Source: Acidobacteriota bacterium (GTDB taxonomy: Bacteria > Acidobacteriota > Terriglobia > Terriglobales > Acidobacteriaceae). Taken from it: a stretch of 8,702 nucleotides of DNA. Location of the stretch: the NCBI GenBank assembly GCA_021810735.1, contig JAJZIF010000135.1, positions 1 through 8,702 of the forward strand, in the 5' to 3' direction. This document shows, one piece after another, positions 5,719 to 8,702 of the stretch (the first letter of the stretch is position 1; each line of letters starts with the position of its first letter). Position numbers and translations under genes: made by a program. The notes beneath the pieces are model-generated. The model was given only the letters and a program-made list of their open reading frames with translations, had not been told where the DNA came from and did not search any database.

Positions 5719-8118
5719 CTATCCCAGCTTCAGCCGGCTGAGGCGCAGACTGTTGGTAACAACGCTGAACGAGCTGAAGGCCATCGCGGCGCTGGCCAGC
5801 ACCGGACTGAGGAGCAAGCCGCAGAAGGGGTAAAGAGCTCCGGCTGCGAGCGGAATGCCGACCACGTTATAGGCAAAAGCCCAAAACAGATTCTGACGCA
5901 TGACACGCATTGTGCCGCGAGAGAGTGCGATGGCTGCTGCGACTCCGGTGAGATCACTGCGCATGAGCGTAACGTCACCGGCTTCCATGGCCACGTCGGA
6001 GCCGCTCGCCATTGTGATGCCGACCTCCGCTTGCGCCAGCGCGGGGGCATCGTTCACGCCATCACCGACCATGGCCACCACGCGGTGTTTGGCCTGTAAA
6101 CGGCGAATCGCATCGACTTTGCCCTGCGGCAGCAAGCCCGCAATCACGTCGTCCACGCCCACCTCGCGCGCAATCGCATGGGCAGTCCGTTCATTGTCCC
6201 CGGTAAGCATCACTACATGCAGCCCCTCGCGATGCAGTTGCCGAATCGCTGCGATGGAGGTCGGCTTGATGGTGTCGGCCACCACTATCACACCAGCCAG
6301 ATCTCCATCGATGGCAACCCACAGGGGAGTCCGGCCCTTTGCAGCCGCCTGCTCCGCAACCCCGGTGAGCGGTGCAATGGAGATGCCGTCATTCTTGAGG
6401 AGCAGCGGATTGCCGATCAAAATGGCATGGCCTTCGGCGATTCCTGACACGCCGTGCCCGGTTATCGATTGGAAGTCTTCCGCTAGCGGAACAGAAGAGC
6501 CGCGATAATTGGCATGGCGAACGACAGCTTCACCCAGCGGGTGCTCGCTGGCGCGTTCGAGTGCAGCCGCCAGGCGAACCACCTCGTCGCGGGAAACGCT
6601 GCTGCCAGGATGGAGCAATACATCCGTGACCTCCGGTCGGCCCGCTGTGATGGTGCCTGTCTTGTCCAGCACCACCGTATCGATCTTCTCCAAACGCTGG
6701 AGCGCCTCACCGCCCTTAATCAGTAGTCCAAACTCCGCGCCCCGTCCTGTCGCCACCATCACTGCTGTGGGGACCGCCAGCCCCATCGCACACGGACAGG
6801 CGATAACCAGCACCGCTACAGCAGCGGCGAAAGCCTGCATCATGCCAACGCTGTGCGCAAACAACTCCCACGCTCCGAATGTGAGGAGGGCGAGACCAAG
6901 CACGGTGGGCACAAAGATGGCGCTGATGCGATCGGCAAGATGCTGAATCGGTGCGCGGGATCCCTGCGCATCGCGCAGCAGGCGCACGATCTGCGTCAGA
7001 ATGCTTTCTGCTCCGAGCATCGTCGCACGATACTGCAGCGAGCCACGCTGGTTGAGGGTTCCGCCGATGACTCGATCCTGCGCGACCTTTTCGACGGGCA
7101 GCGATTCGCCGGTCAGCATCGACTCGTCCACGCTGCTCCTTCCGGAGATGACTTCGCCATCCGTGGGAATTCGCTCCCCGGGACGAACCAGGATGAGGTC
7201 GCTGTGCTGAATCGCTTCTAGGGGCACATCGACTTCCGCGCCCTCCCGCAATACACGCGCCGTCTTAGGCTGCAGTTGCACCAGTTTGCGCAAAGCAACG
7301 GCGGTTTGACCTTTGGCACGGATCTCCAGCGTGTTCCCGATCAGGACCAGTCCGATGATCAGAATGACGGCTTCGTAATAGACATCGGGCGCGACACCGT
7401 GGGCTATAAAGAAGCCCGGCGCAATGGTACTGGCTGCGGAATACAGAAATGCGGCTCCAGTCCCGAGCGCCACAAGCGTGTTCATGTCCGCAGTCTTGTG
7501 CAGCAGCGCCGACCATGCCTTCACGTAGAAGTGGCGTCCTGCCCAGCCGACGATGAGCGTGGCCAGCCAAAAGAGCGACCATCGTAGGGTATTGTCGCTG
7601 ATCGAATACAGCCATGGAGTCATCCCGCGCAATGCCGGATCAAGGACCCGCATCGACCAATTCATGAATGGGTCTTTCATACGCTCGAGGCCGCCTGCGC
7701 TGTTCATGCTCATCAGCGGCATGGAGACGATCATGGCAACGACGCCGGCCAGGAAGCTGACCCCGGCCTTCAGGCGCAGTTGTCGATATTCCCGCAGCTG
7801 ATCTTCGTCATTTTTCTCCTGCGCTTCGAGGACGGATGCATGTGCAACCGGCATCTCCGCGCCGTAACCGGTGCGGCGGATCTTCTCCACAAGGGCCGTC
7901 GGCAAGACAACCCGCGGATCGAAGCTGACGGTCGCATTGTGCAACATGAGATTGACAGTCGCATCCTGGACCCCTGCCTCTCCCGCGAGCGTGCGCTGAA
8001 TGAAAGACTGGCATGCCGCGCAGGTCATGCCGGTCACCGGAATACTTATGCGTTCCAGGGCGGCGACAGAGGCTCTGTCTCTGTCGTCCACCGCTTCGGC
8101 GGTAACCGTGTTCGACAT
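5719..8118 (-). CDS. copA: Cu+-exporting P1B-1-type ATPase
   Basis: This copper-translocating P-type ATPase (799 aa) pumps cytoplasmic Cu(I) across the inner membrane. One N-terminal HMA domain carries MTCAAC (31-36). Further motifs in order are: TGES (336-339, actuator dephosphorylation), CPC (441-443, membrane copper site), DKTGT with phosphorylated Asp485 (485-489), HP (526-527, nucleotide domain), TGDN (639-642) and GDGVNDAP (685-692). YN (750-751) and M779-x2-SS (782-783) in the last two helices mark the Cu+ (P1B-1) subclass rather than Zn/Cd or Ag-only relatives. All key residues are intact and the length is normal. The ATG at 8118 follows AGGGAG by 7 nt, and this site lies within the last codons of copZ (3-nt gap between genes). 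csoR begins 8 nt downstream. Confidence 0.97.
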   Translation of the reverse strand: MSNTVTAEAVDDRDRASVAALERISIPVTGMTCAACQSFIQRTLAGEAGVQDATVNLMLHNATVSFDPRVVLPTALVEKIRRTGYGAEMPVAHASVLEAQEKNDEDQLREYRQLRLKAGVSFLAGVVAMIVSMPLMSMNSAGGLERMKDPFMNWSMRVLDPALRGMTPWLYSISDNTLRWSLFWLATLIVGWAGRHFYVKAWSALLHKTADMNTLVALGTGAAFLYSAASTIAPGFFIAHGVAPDVYYEAVILIIGLVLIGNTLEIRAKGQTAVALRKLVQLQPKTARVLREGAEVDVPLEAIQHSDLILVRPGERIPTDGEVISGRSSVDESMLTGESLPVEKVAQDRVIGGTLNQRGSLQYRATMLGAESILTQIVRLLRDAQGSRAPIQHLADRISAIFVPTVLGLALLTFGAWELFAHSVGMMQAFAAAVAVLVIACPCAMGLAVPTAVMVATGRGAEFGLLIKGGEALQRLEKIDTVVLDKTGTITAGRPEVTDVLLHPGSSVSRDEVVRLAAALERASEHPLGEAVVRHANYRGSSVPLAEDFQSITGHGVSGIAEGHAILIGNPLLLKNDGISIAPLTGVAEQAAAKGRTPLWVAIDGDLAGVIVVADTIKPTSIAAIRQLHREGLHVVMLTGDNERTAHAIAREVGVDDVIAGLLPQGKVDAIRRLQAKHRVVAMVGDGVNDAPALAQAEVGITMASGSDVAMEAGDVTLMRSDLTGVAAAIALSRGTMRVMRQNLFWAFAYNVVGIPLAAGALYPFCGLLLSPVLASAAMAFSSFSVVTNSLRLSRLKLG

Positions 8119-8121
8119 TTT

Positions 8122-8343
8122 CTAACTCCCTGAATTAGCGTGAATGTGGGCCTGGAAGCCGATGCGTTCGACCGCCGCTTTGATCTGCTCAGGCACAATA
8201 GCAGCAGGATCAAAGTTGACATTCGCTGATCCGACTTCGACAGAATCGACGCAAACCCCTGCTACTCCGGTGAGCGCATTTGTCACCCTGCGAATACAGG
8301 CCGCGCAATGCATTCCTTCGATTTCAATCCTGACGTTTTCCAT
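8122..8343 (-). CDS. copZ: Small HMA-domain copper chaperone (CopZ-like)
   Basis: This 73-aa protein is a single heavy-metal-associated (HMA) domain that binds cytoplasmic Cu(I) and presumably delivers it to the adjacent ATPase. The metal loop GMHCAAC spans residues 10-16, with Cys13 and Cys16 as ligands. The rest shows the ferredoxin-like beta-alpha-beta pattern (SVEVGSANVNFDP, then the IVPEQIKAAVERIGF helix). The ATG at 8343 is preferred: AAAGGAG lies about 10 nt upstream, and residue 1 begins the first beta-strand. A GTG at 8376 would add 11 basic residues and abut the operator, so it is unlikely. His in place of Thr in the MxCxxC loop is a common variant. It is the first gene of the operon, with only 3 nt to copA. 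Confidence 0.92.
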   Translation of the reverse strand: MENVRIEIEGMHCAACIRRVTNALTGVAGVCVDSVEVGSANVNFDPAAIVPEQIKAAVERIGFQAHIHANSGS

Positions 8344-8366
8344 GCTCCGAAATCTCCTTTCTCGTT

Positions 8367-8398
8367 TTAAAAGCACTTACCCCCATGGGTATTCACAA
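8367..8398 (-). promoter_or_regulatory. Tentative operon promoter with a long spacer
   Basis: On the minus strand TTGTGA (8393-8398) and TTTTAA (8367-8372) could be -35 and -10 boxes. The 20-bp spacer is unusually long, and the inverted repeat lies wholly within it. Both hexamers are imperfect. The placement upstream of copZ is right, but the assignment is weak. Confidence 0.3.
8378..8391. promoter_or_regulatory. Candidate CsoR operator
   Basis: TACCCCCATGGGTA contains the inverted repeat TACCC-N4-GGGTA with a G/C tract, the kind of site bound by CsoR/RcnR-family repressors. It ends 34 nt before the copZ ATG, ideally placed to block the operon promoter. The operon encodes its own CsoR, so autoregulation is expected. 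Confidence 0.6.
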
Positions 8399-8585
8399 AA
8401 CTTCTACGAACAGCTACCTGCACAACATAGGACTTTGGTTTGCTGTTCTCTTTCGTTGCCGTCCGAAGGCCGATAGTGTACGGGCGCAGTTGGCCGCCAA
8501 AAAACTACAGCAAGAAAAAGCCAAGTGCAGCAAGATTCACCAAGTAGATGGACAGCAGACCCGCTATTACTTGAGGAAGGAGTAG
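8385..8585 (+). other. Doubtful 66-codon ORF or 3' remnant upstream of the right-end gene
   Basis: The frame opens at an ATG inside the operator core, with no ribosome binding site, so this start is unlikely to be real. The last ~35 residues are Lys/Gln-rich (QLAAKKLQQEKAKCSKIH, then QVDGQQTRYYLRKE) and look more protein-like than the first half. It ends at TAG 8583-8585, 5 nt before the next ATG, and AAGGAG for that gene overlaps its last codons, as in an operon. It may be the 3' end of a gene cut when the copper cluster arrived, or chance. I do not recognise the sequence. Confidence 0.25.
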
Positions 8586-8590
8586 CCAAC

Positions 8591-8702
8591 ATGGGAATCT
8601 TACAAGTCATAGTCGATAGTTTCATCGTGGCAATGGGCATCACTCCACCGAAACCTAAAATGAGGCGAACAGCGACGATCTTCATTGCGACTGGCCTGCT
8701 TG
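8591..8702 (+). CDS. Unidentified membrane protein, N-terminal fragment (runs off window)
   Basis: An ATG at 8591 follows AAGGAG by 8 nt and opens a frame of 37 codons to the window edge. It begins MGILQVIVDSFIVAMGITPP, then a basic stretch KPKMRR and a hydrophobic run TATIFIATGLL, which looks like the start of a transmembrane helix after a short amphipathic segment. It is transcribed away from the copper operon and probably belongs to the neighbouring element rather than to copper resistance. The family cannot be told from this fragment. Confidence 0.55.
   Translation, partial: MGILQVIVDSFIVAMGITPPKPKMRRTATIFIATGLL

Noticed and set aside
5900..6508. 202-codon plus-strand open frame opposite the ATPase
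   Set aside because: It is a Ser/Thr/Ala-rich antisense shadow of conserved ATPase motifs with no family features.
8378..8392. CueR/MerR-type operator
   Set aside because: The 20-bp spacer is suggestive, but the repeat is a short G/C-tract type and no MerR-family gene is in the window; CsoR is the simpler reading.
8408..8448. Inverted repeat GAACAGC / GCTGTTC
   Set aside because: Seven base pairs around a 27-nt loop is weak and could easily be chance.
8404..8685. 93-codon minus-strand frame at the right end
   Set aside because: It runs through the region upstream of copZ opposite a better-supported plus-strand start, with no motif.
1..8702. CRISPR array, tRNA, rRNA or insertion sequence
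   Set aside because: No regularly spaced repeats, cloverleaf-like sequence, rRNA core motifs or transposase signature were seen on either strand.

Overview
The window carries a seven-gene copper-resistance operon, all on the minus strand, next to the 3' end of a plus-strand conjugative relaxase gene. This suggests metal-resistance cargo on a plasmid or integrative conjugative element. The protein types and moderately high G+C fit a soil bacterium such as an acidobacterium (Terriglobales-like). That assignment rests on impression only; no rRNA or other taxonomic marker is present.

Layout. Positions 1-790 (+): C-terminal part of a MobF/TrwC-type relaxase-helicase. Positions 791-1048: a convergent gap with a hairpin directly after the relaxase stop, an 18-bp near-palindrome and a 24-bp near-palindrome. 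Positions 1049-8343 (-): the operon. Read in its own direction it is: small HMA copper chaperone (copZ-like), Cu+ P1B-type ATPase (copA), CsoR-type copper sensor with a broken C-terminus, a tandemly duplicated HPP-like membrane protein, a Tat-exported multicopper oxidase (PcoA/CopA family), an outer-membrane CopB protein, and a single-unit HPP membrane protein. Gaps are short, and two junctions are ATGA overlaps, at 4285-4288 and 2390-2393. Positions 8344-8590: the operon's upstream region, with a CsoR-like inverted repeat, then a doubtful remnant ORF on the plus strand. Positions 8591-8702 (+): the start of an unidentified membrane-protein gene that runs off the window.

How the genes work together (inference from the families). 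CopZ binds cytoplasmic Cu(I) and passes it to CopA, which pumps it across the inner membrane. The multicopper oxidase oxidises periplasmic Cu(I), and its Met-rich segment probably collects it. CopB acts in the outer membrane. CsoR should repress the operon at the TACCC-N4-GGGTA site just before copZ. The roles of the two HPP-type proteins are unknown; they bracket the oxidase-CopB pair and may carry an ion or anion linked to copper stress.

Most notable points: (i) CsoR keeps its Cys-His-Cys copper ligands at exact family spacing but has lost its C-terminal helix through a 1-nt deletion plus a separate stop codon. (ii) Two HPP-type proteins lie in one copper operon, one of them an internal duplication with degenerate HPP motifs. 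(iii) The CsoR-like operator core recurs at the far end of the island, beside the relaxase.
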